A stretch of 64,000 nt of DNA, from assembly GCF_032854445.1 (NCBI RefSeq), contig NW_027018139.1:1-64000 (forward strand), written 5' to 3'. Within the stretch, counting starts at the first letter, position 1; every line of letters starts with the position of its first letter. The DNA is from Liolophura sinensis. Its lineage: Eukaryota > Mollusca > Polyplacophora > Chitonida > Chitonidae. The notes below the pieces were generated by a model. That model had not been told where the DNA came from. It did no database searches and saw only the letters and a list, made by a program, of their open reading frames with translations. Made by a program: the position numbers and the translations under genes. Below, in pieces: positions 51,950-63,638 of this stretch.

Positions 51950-54900
51950 ATGGAGTAAAGAGCCGTTGCTGTGCACGTGATTTTGACATCATGATCATTC
52001 AATTGTCGCTACAGCCAAAAGTATTGGTCGGAGAGCAACGCGGTTTACAACCATTCGATTTGTGGTCACAAAATACGTCGGATTAGCCTCTTACCAGCAG
52101 CACTGGAACAGTTTTTGCACTTTTGCCTTTTTACCTGGTATTTTTCTTAATTGAAATCGGCTACACTATACTCTGTACAATCGCGACTGGTCATTACCTA
52201 TATTCGACTTTGGACTATAAGTTATGTGCCCTTCGGTAGCCCAGAAGACCTGAAATCTTTGGGCTAAGCCCATTTAACTCACCCAGCAATTGCCATACTT
52301 CTAAGTGCAAGACAATCTCAATGTCTTTATCTACGTGTAGAAAAACCACACCATTTGTACGTGAAAAACACAAGGTACTTGATACAGTCTGCTGTAAAAA
52401 GTACAACTTGAACACTGACCCACTTCAGTAAGGTGCCAAAGATGCGGAATTGAGCCAGGCATCGGCAGCTGTTGAAAAATTGCAAATTTCCCTGGTTTTC
52501 ATGGAGTAAGAGCCGTTGCTGGGCACATGAATTATGACATAAATGATCATTGAATTGTCCACTACAGCCAAAAGTATTTGTCGGAGAGCAACGCGGTTTG
52601 CACCATTCCATTTCTCGTCACAAAATACGTCGGATTAGCCTCTTACTAGTAGCACTGGAACAGTTTTTCCACTTTTGCATTTTTGCCTGGTCTTTTTGTT
52701 AATTGAAACCGGGCTACACTGTACTCTGTACAATCGCGACTGGTCATTACTATATTCAACTTTTGACTATAAGTTATGTGCCCTTCGGTAGCCCAGAAGA
52801 CCTGAAATCTTTCGGCCAAGCCCATTTAACTCACCCAGCAACTGTCTTACTTCTAAGTCCAAGACAATCTCAATGTCCTTTATCTACGTGTAGAAAAAAC
52901 CACCACCTATTGTACATAAAAAACACAAGGTACTTGATACTGTCTGCTGTAAAAAAGTACAACTAAACACTGACCCACATTTATAAGGTGCCAAAAGATG
53001 CGGAATTGGGCCAGGCCTCGGCAGCTGTTAAAAAATTGCAAATATCCCTGGTTTCCATGGAGTAAGAGCCGTTGCTGAGCACGTAATTATGACATCAATA
53101 ATCATTCAATTGTCGCTACAGCCAAAAGTATTGGTCGGAGAGCAACGCGGTTTGCACCATTCGATTTCTCGTCACAAAATACGTCGATTAGCCTCTTACC
53201 AGCCAGCACTGGAAAACAGTTTTTCCACTTTTGCATTTTTTGCCTGGTCTTTTTGTTAATTGAAATCGGCTACACTGTACTCTGTACAATAGGGACTGGT
53301 CATTACTATATTCAACTTTTGACTATAAGTTATGTGCCCTTCGGTAGCCCAGAAGACCTGAAATCTTTGGGCCAAGCCCATTTAACTCACCCAGCAATTG
53401 CCTTACTTCTAAGTCCAAGACAATCTCAATGTCTTTATCTACGTGTAGAAAAACCACACCATTTGTACATAAAAAACACAAGGTACTTGATACAGTCTGC
53501 TGTAAAAAGTACAACTAAACACTGACCCACATTTATAAGGTGCCAAAAGTTGCGGAATTGGGCCAGGCATCGGCAGCTGTTTGAAAAATTGCAAATATCC
53601 CCTGGTTTCCATGGAGTAAGAGCCGTTGCTGGGCACGTGATTATGACATCAATGATCATTCAATTGTCGCTGCAGCCAAAAGTATTGGTCTGAGAGCAAC
53701 GCAGTTTGCACCATTCGATTTCTCGTCACAAAATACGTCGGATTAGCCTCTTACTAGTAGCACTGGAACAGTTTTTCCACTTTTGCATTTTTGCCTGGTC
53801 TTTTGTTAATTAAAACCGGCTACACTGTACTCTGTACAATCGCGACTGGTCCATTACTATGTTCAACTTTTGACTATAAGTTATGTGCCCTTCGGTAGCC
53901 CAGAAGACCTGGAAATCTTTGGGCCAAGCCCATTTAACTCACCCAGCAATTGTCTTACTTCTAAGTCCAAGACAATCTCAATGTCTTTATCTACGTGTAG
54001 AAAAACCACACCATTTGTACATGAAAAACACAAGGTACTTGATACAGTCTGCTGTAAAAAGTACAACTAAACACTGACCCACATTTATAAGGTGCCAAAA
54101 GATGCGGAATTGGACCAGGCATCGGCAGCTGTTAAAAAATTGCAAATATCCCTGGTTTCCATGGAGTAAGAGCCCGTTGCTGTGCACGTGATTATGACAT
54201 CAATGATCATTGAATTGTCGCTACAGCTAAAAGTATTGGTCGGAGAGCAACGCGGTTTGCACCATTCGATTTCTCGTCACAAAATACGTCGGATTAGCCT
54301 CTTACCAGCAGCACTGAACAGTTTTTCCACTTTTGCATTTTTGCCTGGTCGTTTTCTTAATTGAAATCGGCTACTCTGTACTCTGTACAATCGCGGACTG
54401 GTCATTACTATATTCAACTTTGGACTATAAGTTATGTGCCCTTCGGTATAGCCCAGAAGACCTGAAAACTTTGGGCTAAGCCATTTAACTCACCCAGCAA
54501 TTGTCTTACTTCTAAGTGCAAGACAATCTCAATGTCTTTATCTAGGTGTAGAAAAACCACACCATTTGTACGTGAAAAACACAAGGTACTTGATACAGTC
54601 TGCTATAAAAAGTACAACTGAACACTGACCCACTTCCAGTAAGGTGCCAAAAGATGCGGAATTGAGCCAGGCATCGGCAGCTGTTGAAAAATGGCAAATT
54701 TCCCTGGTTTCCACGGAGTAAAAGCCGTTGCTGTTCATTGTGATTATGACATAATTGATCATTCAATTGTCACTACAGCCAAAAGTATTGGTCGTAGAGC
54801 AACGCGGTTTGCACCATTCGATTTCTCGTCACAAATACGTCGGATTAGCCTCTTACTAGTAGCACTGAAACAGTTTTTTCCACTTTTGCATTTTTGCCTG

Positions 54901-57700
54901 GTCTTTTTGTTAATTGAAATCGGCTACACTGTACTATGTACCATCGCGACTGGTCATTACTATATTTCAACTTTTGACTATAGGTTATATGCCCTTCGGT
55001 AGCCCAGACGACGTCAAATGTTTGGGCTAAGCCCATTTAACTCACCCAGCAATTGCCTTACTTTCTAAGTCCAAGACAATCTCAATGTCTTTATCTACGT
55101 GTAGGAAAACCACACCATTTGTACGTGAAAAACACAAGGTACTTGATACAGTCTTCTGTAAAAAGTACAACTAAACACTGACCCACTTCAGTAAGGTGCC
55201 AAAAGATGCGGAATTGAGCCAGGCATCGGCAGCTGTTGAAAAATTGCAAATTTCCCTGGTTTCCATGGAGTAAGAGCCGTTGCTGGGCACGTGATTATGA
55301 CATCAATGATCATTCAATTGGTCGCTACAGCCAAAAGTATTGGTCGGAGAGCAACGCGGTTTGCACCATTCGATTTCTCGTCACAAAATACGTCGGATTA
55401 GCCTCTTACCAGCAGCACTGGAACAGTTTTTCCACTTTTTGCATTTTGCCGGGTCTTTTTTGTTAATTGAAATTGGCTACACTGTACTCTGTACAATCGC
55501 GACTGGTCATTACTATATTCAACTTTTGACTATAAGTTATGTGCCCTTCGGTAGCCAGAAGACCTGAATCTTTGGGCTCAGCTCATTTAACTCACCCAGC
55601 AATTGCCTTACTTCTAAGTGCAAGACAATCTCAATGTCTTATCTACGTGTAGAAAAACCACACCATTTGTACGTGAAAATCACAAGGTACTTGATACAGT
55701 CTGCTGTAAAAAGTACAACTGAACACTGACCCACTTCAGTAAGGTGCCAAAAGATGCGGAATTGAGCCAGGCATCGGCAGCTGTTGAAAAATTGCCAAAT
55801 TTCCTTGGTTTCCATGGAGTAAGAGCCGTTGCTGGGCACGTGATTATGACATCAATGCTCATTCAATTGTCGCGACAGCCAAAAGTATTGGTCGGAGAGC
55901 AACGCGGTTTGCACCATTCGATTTCTCGTCACAAAATACGTCGGATTAGCCTCTTACTAGTAGCACTGGAAACAGGTTTCCACTTTTGCATTTTTGCCCT
56001 GTTCTTTTTGTTAATTGAAATTGGCTACACTGTACTCTGTACAATCGCGACTGGTCATTACTATATTCAACTTTTGATTATAAGTTATGTGCCCTTCGGT
56101 AGCCCAGAAGACGTCAAATCTTTCGGCTAAGCCCATTTAACTCACCCAGCAATTGTCTTACTTCTAAGTCCAAGACAATCTCAATGTCTTATCTACGTGT
56201 AGAAAAACCACACCCAATTGTACATGAAAAAACACAAGGTACTTGATACAGTCTGCTGTAAAAAGTACAACTAAACACTGACCCACTTCAGTAAGGTGCC
56301 ACAAGATGCGGAATTGAGCAGGCATCGGCAGCTGTTGAAAAATTGCAAATTTCCCTGGTTTCCATGGAGTAAGAGGCGTTGCTACGCACGTGATTATGAC
56401 ATAAATGATCATTCAATTGTCGCTAAAGCCAAAAGTATTGGTCGGAGAGCAACGCGGATTGCACCATTCGATTTCTCGTCACAAAATACGTCGGATTAGC
56501 CTCTACTAGTAGCACTGGAACAGTTTTTCCACTTTTGCATTTTTGCCTCGTCTCTTTGTTAATTGAAATCGGCTACACTGTACTCTGTACAATTGCGACT
56601 GGTCATTACTATATTCAACTTTTGACTATAAGTTATGTGCCCTTCGGTAGCCAGAAGGACCTGAAATCTTTGGGCCCAAGCCCATTTAACTCACCCAGCA
56701 ATTGTCTTACTTCTAAGTCCAAGACAATCTCAGTGTCTTTATCTACGTGTAGGAAAAACCACACCATTTGTACATAAAAACAAAAGGTACTTGATACAGT
56801 CTGCTGTAAAAAGTACAACTAAACACTGACCCAATTTATAAGGTGCCAAAAAGTGTGGAATTGGGCCAGGCATCGGCAGCTGTTAAAAAATTGCAAATAT
56901 CCCTGTTTTCCAGGGAGAAAGAGCCGTTGCTGGGCACGTGATTATGACATCAATGATCATTGAATTGTCGCTACAGCCAAAAGTATTGGTCGGAGAGCAA
57001 CGCGGTTTGCACCATTCGATTTCTCGTCACAAAATACGTCGGATTAGCCTCTTACCAGCAGCACTAAAACAGTTTTTCCACTTTTGCATTTTTGTCTGGT
57101 CTTTTTCTTAATTGAAATCGGCTACACTGTACTCTGTACAATCGCGACTGGTCCAATACTATATTCAACGTTTGACTATAAGTTATGTGCCCTTCGGTAG
57201 CCCAGAAGACCTGAAATCTTTGGGCCAAGCCCATTTAACTCACCCAGCAATTGCCTTACTTCTAAGTGCAAGATAATCTCAATGTCCTTATCTACGTGTA
57301 GAAAAACCACACCATTTGTACATAAAAAACACAAGGTACTTGATACAGTCTTCTGTAAAAAGTACAACTAAACACTGACCCACTTCAGTAAGGTGCCAAA
57401 AAGATGCGGAATTGAGCCAGGCATCGGGCAGCTGTTGAAAAATTGCAAATTTCCCTGGTTTCCATGGAGTAGGAGCCGTTGCTGGGCACGTGATTAAGAC
57501 ATCAATGATCATTGAATTGTCGCTACAGCCAAAGTATTGGTCGGAGAGCAACGCGGATTGCACCATTCGATTTCTCGTCACAAAATACGTCGGATTAGCC
57601 TCTTACTAGTAGCACTGGAACAGTTTTTCTACTTTTGCATTTTTGCCTGGTCTTTTTGACATAAATGATCATTCAATTGTCGCTACAGCCAAAGTATTGG
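51950..57700. other. Second stretch rich in single-base indels (probable low-quality assembly)
   Basis: The best comparison is 55.5-57.7 kb with its duplicate at 58.4-60.6 kb. Most differences are single-base indels, such as gtagccagaaggacc at 56648 versus gtagcccagaagacc at 59556, and gccaaaaagtgtgg versus gccaaaagatgtgg. Substitutions that define the monomer types are shared. Clean sequence resumes at about 57.8 kb. Confidence 0.7.
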
Positions 57701-57984
57701 TCGGAGAGCAACGCGGTTTGCACCATTCGATTTCTCGTCACAAAATACGTAGGAATTAGCCTCTTACCAGCAGCACTGGAACAGTTTTTCCACTTTTGCA
57801 TTTTTGCCTGGTCTTTTTGTTAATTGAAATCGGCTACACTGTACTATGTACCATCGCGACTGGTCATTACTATATTCAACTTTTGACTATAAGTTATGTG
57901 CCCTTCGGTAGCCCAGAAGAGCTGAAATCTTTGGGCTAAGCCCATTTAACTCACCCAGCAATTGCCTTACTTCTAAGTCCAAGA
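57274..57984. repeat. 711-bp chimeric monomer containing an extra 162 bp, first copy
   Basis: Anchor spacing is 711 bp instead of 549. At about 57658 the text gcctggtctttttg, normally followed by ttaattgaaa, joins directly to acataaatgatcattc, which lies earlier in the monomer. The segment from acataaatgatc to the cctggtctttttg tract is thus present twice. The two parental sequences share only tg at the join. The acgtaggaattagcc variant follows the join. Confidence 0.9.
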
Positions 57985-60892
57985 CAATCTCAATGTCTTT
58001 ATCTATGTGTAGAAAAACCACACCATTTGTACATAAAAAACACAAGGTACTTGATACAGTCTGCTGTAAAAAGTACAACTGAACACTGACCCACTTGAGT
58101 AAGGTGCCAAAAGATGCGGAATTGAGCCAGGCATCGGCAGCTGTTGAAAAATTGCAAATTTCCCTAGTTTCCATGGAGTAAGAGCCGTTGCTGTGCACGT
58201 GATTATGACATCAATGATCATTCAATTGTCGCTACAGCCAAACGTATTGGTCGGAGAGAAACGCGGATTGCACCATTCAATTTCTCGTCACAAAATACGT
58301 CGGATTAGCCTCTTACTAGTAGCACTGGAACAGTTTTTCCACTTTTGCATTTTTGCCTGGTCTTTTTGTTAATTGAAACCGGCTACACTGTACTCTGTAC
58401 AATCGCGACTGGTCATTACTATATTCAACTTTTGACTATAAGTTATGTGCCCTTCGGTAGCCCAGAAGACCTGAAATCTTTGGGCTAAGCTCATTTAACT
58501 CACCCAGCAATTGCCTTACTTCTAAGTGCAAGACAATCTCAATGTCTTTATCTACGTGTAGAAAAACCACACCATTTGTACGTGAAAATCACAAGGTACT
58601 TGATACAGTCTGCTGTAAAAAGTACAACTGAACACTGACCCACTTCAGTAAGGTGCCAAAAGATGCGGAATTGAGCCAGGCATCGGCAGCTGTTGAAAAA
58701 TTGCAAATTTCCTTGGTTTCCATGGAGTAAGAGCCGTTGCTGGGCACGTGATTATGACATCAATGCTCATTCAATTGTCGCTACAGCCAAAAGTATTGGT
58801 CGGAGAGCAACGCGGTTTGCACCATTCGATTTCTCGTCACAAAATACGTCGGATTAGCCTCTTACTAGTAGCACTGGAACAGGTTTTCCACTTTTGCATT
58901 TTTGCCTGGTCTTTTTGTTAATTGAAATTGGCTACACTGTACTCTGTACAATCGCGACTGGTCATTACTATATTCAACTTTTGATTATAAGTTATGTGCC
59001 CTTCGGTAGCCCAGAAGACGTCAAATCTTTGGGCTAAGCCCATTTAACTCACCCAGCAATTGTCTTACTTCTAAGTCCAAGACAATCTCAATGTCTTTAT
59101 CTACGTGTAGAAAAACCACACCATTTGTACATGAAAAACACAAGGTACTTGATACAGTCTGCTGTAAAAAGTACAACTAAACACTGACCCACTTCAGTAA
59201 GGTGCCACAAGATGCGGAATTGAGCCAGGCATCGGCAGCTGTTGAAAAATTGCAAATTTCCCTGGTTTCCATGGAGTAAGAGGCGTTGCTACGCACGTGA
59301 TTATGACATAAATGATCATTCAATTGTCGCTAAAGCCAAAAGTATTGGTCGGAGAGCAACGCGGATTGCACCATTCGATTTCTCGTCACAAAATACGTCG
59401 GATTAGCCTCTTACTAGTAGCACTGGAACAGTTTTTCCACTTTTGCATTTTTGCCTCGTCTCTTTGTTAATTGAAATCGGCTACACTGTACTCTGTACAA
59501 TTGCGACTGGTCATTACTATATTCAACTTTTGACTATAAGTTATGTGCCCTTCGGTAGCCCAGAAGACCTGAAATCTTTGGGCCAAGCCCATTTAACTCA
59601 CCCAGCAATTGTCTTACTTCTAAGTCCAAGACAATCTCAGTGTCTTTATCTACGTGTAGAAAAACCACACCATTTGTACATAAAAAACAAAAGGTACTTG
59701 ATACAGTCTGCTGTAAAAAGTACAACTAAACACTGACCCACATTTATAAGGTGCCAAAAGATGTGGAATTGGGCCAGGCATCGGCAGCTGTTAAAAAATT
59801 GCAAATATCCCTGGTTTCCAGGGAGAAAGAGCCGTTGCTGGGCACGTGATTATGACATCAATGATCATTGAATTGTCGCTACAGCCAAAAGTATTGGTCG
59901 GAGAGCAACGCGGTTTGCACCATTCGATTTCTCGTCACAAAATACGTCGGATTAGCCTCTTACCAGCAGCACTAAAACAGTTTTTTCCACTTTTGCATTT
60001 TTGTCTGGTCTTTTTCTTAATTGAAATCGGCTACACTGTACTCTGTACAATCGCGACTGGTCAATACTATATTCAACGTTTGACTATAAGTTATGTGCCC
60101 TTCGGTAGCCCAGAAGACCTGAAATCTTTGGGCCAAGCCCATTTAACTCACCCAGCAATTGCCTTACTTCTAAGTGCAAGATAATCTCAATGTCCTTATC
60201 TACGTGTAGAAAAACCACACCATTTGTACATAAAAAACACAAGGTACTTGATACAGTCTTCTGTAAAAAGTACAACTAAACACTGACCCACTTCAGTAAG
60301 GTGCCAAAAGATGCGGAATTGAGCCAGGCATCGGCAGCTGTTGAAAAATTGCAAATTTCCCTGGTTTCCATGGAGTAGGAGCCGTTGCTGGGCACGTGAT
60401 TAAGACATCAATGATCATTGAATTGTCGCTACAGCCAAAAGTATTGGTCGGAGAGCAACGCGGATTGCACCATTCGATTTCTCGTCACAAAATACGTCGG
60501 ATTAGCCTCTTACTAGTAGCACTGGAACAGTTTTTCTACTTTTGCATTTTTGCCTGGTCTTTTTGACATAAATGATCATTCAATTGTCGCTACAGCCAAA
60601 AGTATTGGTCGGAGAGCAACGCGGTTTGCACCATTCGATTTCTCGTCACAAAATACGTAGGAATTAGCCTCTTACCAGCAGCACTGGAACAGTTTTTCCA
60701 CTTTTGCTATTTTGCCTGGTCTTTTTGTTAATTGAAATCGGCTACACTGTACTATGTACCATCGCGACTGGTCATTACTATATTCAACTTTTGACTATAA
60801 GTTATGTGCCCTTCGGTAGCCCAGAAGAGCTGAAATCTTTGGGCTAAGCCCATTTAACTCACCCAGCAATTGCCTTACTTCTAAGTCCAAGA
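57985..60892. repeat. Terminal higher-order unit, 2908 bp (four normal monomers plus one 711-bp monomer)
   Basis: Anchors lie at 57985, 58534, 59083, 59632, 60182 and 60893. Private variants (gagctgaaatc, tatgtgtagaaa, aaaatcacaagg, atcaatgctcattc, gccacaagatgc, ggagaaagagcc) match the preceding unit at 2908 bp and the following unit at 2746-2908 bp. The low number of differences indicates recent amplification. Confidence 0.9.
60182..60892. repeat. 711-bp chimeric monomer, second copy
   Basis: The join at about 60564 (gtctttttg to acataaatgatc) is identical to that near 57658 and lies 2908 bp later, so the rearranged monomer was copied as part of the higher-order unit. The corresponding position near 63.4 kb lacks the extra 162 bp. 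Confidence 0.92.
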
Positions 60893-63638
60893 CAATCTCA
60901 ATGTCTTTATCTATGTGTAGAAAAACCACACCATTTGTACATAAAAAACACAAGGTACTTGATACAGTCTGCTGTAAAAAGTACAACTGAACACTGACCC
61001 ACTTGAGTAAGGTGCCAAAAGATGCGGAATTGAGCCAGGCATCGGCAGCTGTTGAAAAATTGCAAATTTCCCTAGTTTCCATGGAGTAAGAGCCGTTGCT
61101 GTGCACGTGATTATGACATCAATGATCATTCAATTGTCGCTACAGCCAAACGTATTGGTCGGAGAGAAACGCGGATTGCACCATTCAATTTCTCGTCACA
61201 AAATACGTCGGATTAGCCTCTTACTAGTAGCACTGGAACAGTTTTTCCACTTTTGCATTTTTGCCTGGTCTTTTTGTTAATTGAAACCGGCTACACTGTA
61301 CTCTGTACAATCGCGACTGGTCATTACTATATTCAACTTTTGACTATAAGTTATGTGCCCTTCGGTAGCCCAGAAGACCTGAAATCTTTGGGCTAAGCTC
61401 ATTTAACTCACCCAGCAATTGCCTTACTTCTAAGTGCAAGACAATCTCAATGTCTTTATCTACGTGTAGAAAAACCACACCATTTGTACGTGAAAATCAC
61501 AAGGTACTTGATACAGTCTGCTGTAAAAAGTACAACTGAACACTGACCCACTTCAGTAAGGTGCCAAAAGATGCGGAATTGAGCCAGGCATCGGCAGCTG
61601 TTGAAAAATTGCAAATTTCCTTGGTTTCCATGGAGTAAGAGCCGTTGCTGGGCACGTGATTATGACATCAATGCTCATTCAATTGTCGCTACAGCCAAAA
61701 GTATTGGTCGGAGAGCAACGCGGTTTGCACCATTCGATTTCTCGTCACAAAATACGTCGGATTAGCCTCTTACTAGTAGCACTGGAACAGGTTTTCCACT
61801 TTTGCATTTTTGCCTGGTCTTTTTGTTAATTGAAATTGGCTACACTGTACTCTGTACAATCGCGACTGGTCATTACTATATTCAACTTTTGATTATAAGT
61901 TATGTGCCCTTCGGTAGCCCAGAAGACGTCAAATCTTTGGGCTAAGCCCATTTAACTCACCCAGCAATTGTCTTACTTCTAAGTCCAAGACAATCTCAAT
62001 GTCTTTATCTACGTGTAGAAAAACCACACCATTTGTACATGAAAAACACAAGGTACTTGATACAGTCTGCTGTAAAAAGTACAACTAAACACTGACCCAC
62101 TTCAGTAAGGTGCCAAAAGATGCGGAATTGAGCCAGGCATCGGCAGCTGTTGAAAAATTGCAAATTTCCCTGGATTCCATGGAGTAAGAGGCGTTGCTAC
62201 GCACGTGATTATGACATAAATGATCATTCAATTGTCGCTACAGCCAAAAGTATTGGTCGGAGAGCAACGCGGATTGCACCATTCGATTTCTCGTCACAAA
62301 ATACGTCGGATTAGCCTCTTACTAGTAGCACTGGAACAGTTTTTCCACTTTTGCATTTTTGCCTGGTCTTTTTGTTAATTGAAATCGGCTACACTGTACT
62401 CTGTACAATTGCGACTGGTCATTACTATATTCAACTTTTGACTATAAGTTATGTGCCCTTCGGTAGCCCAGAAGACCTGAAATCTTTGGGCCAAGCCCAT
62501 TTAACTCACCCAGCAATTGTCTTACTTCTAAGTCCAAGACAATCTCAATGTCTTTATCTACGTGTAGAAAAACCACACCATTTGTACATAAAAAACAAAA
62601 GGTACTTGATACGGTCTGCTGTAAAAAGTACAACTAAACACTGACCCACATTTGTACGGTGCCAAAAGATGTGGAATTGGGCCAGGCCTCGGCAGCTGTT
62701 AAAAAATTGCAAATATCCCTGGTTTCCAGGGAGAAAGAGCCGTTGCTGGGCACGTGATTATGACATCAATGATCATTCAATTGTCGCTACAGCTAAAAGT
62801 ATTGGTCGGAGAGCAACGCGGTTTGCACCATTCGATTTCTCGTCACAAAATACGTCGGATTAGCCTGTTACCAGCAGCACTGGAACAGTTTTTCCACTTT
62901 TGCATTTTTGCCTGGTCGTTTTCTTAATTGAAATCGGCTACTCTGTACTCTGTACAATCGCGACTGGTCATTACTATATTCAACTTTGGACTATAAGTTA
63001 TGTGCCCTTCGGTAGCCCAGAAGACCTGAAATCTTTGGGCAAAGCCCATTTAACTCACCCAGCAATTGCCTTACTTCTAAGTGCAAGACAATCTCAATGT
63101 CTTTATCTAGGTGTAGAAAAACCACACCATTTGTACGTGAAAAACACAAGGTACTTGATACAGTCTGCTGTAAAAAGTACAACTGATCACTGACCCACTT
63201 CAGTAATTTGCCAAAAGATGCGGAATTGAGCCAGGCATCGGCAGCTGTTGAAAAATTGCAAATTTCCCTGGTTTCCATGGAGTAAGAGCCGTTGCTGGGC
63301 ACGTGATTATGACATCAATGATCATTGAATTGTCGCTACAGCCAAAAGTATTGGTCGGAGAGCAACGCGGTTTGCACCATTCGATTTCTCGTGACAAAAT
63401 ACGTAGGAATTAGCCTCTTACCAGCAGCACTGGAACAGTTTTTCCACTTTTGCATTTTTGACTGGTCTTTTTGTTAATTGAAATCGGCTACACTGTACTC
63501 TGTACAATCGCGACTGGTCATTACTATATTCAACTTTTGACTATAAGTTATGTGCCCTTCGGTAGCCCAGAAGAGCTGAAATCTTTGGGCCAAGCCCATT
63601 TAACTCACCCAGCAATTGCCTTACTTTTAAGTCCAAGA
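60893..63638. repeat. Terminal higher-order unit, 2746-bp version without the 162-bp insert
   Basis: Anchors at 60893, 61442, 61991, 62540, 63089 and 63639 give five normal monomers. The order of private variants matches the preceding unit. The monomer at 63089 has acgtaggaattagcc like the 711-bp monomers but runs normally through ttttgttaattg. The array continues past the window end. Confidence 0.88.

Larger units (their letters stand above)
49460..57984. repeat. Type-R satellite, earlier copies of the terminal 5-monomer unit
   Basis: The satellite continues in phase after the SINE. Monomers at about 50.5-52.0 kb match those at 56.5-58.2 kb (offsets of 6059-6061 bp before, and 6223 bp after, the 711-bp monomer). 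About 48.5 kb matches 50.5 kb at 1937 bp, which is three monomers plus the 290-bp SINE and TSD. From about 51.95 to 57.7 kb the sequence has many single-base insertions and deletions relative to these copies. Confidence 0.78.
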
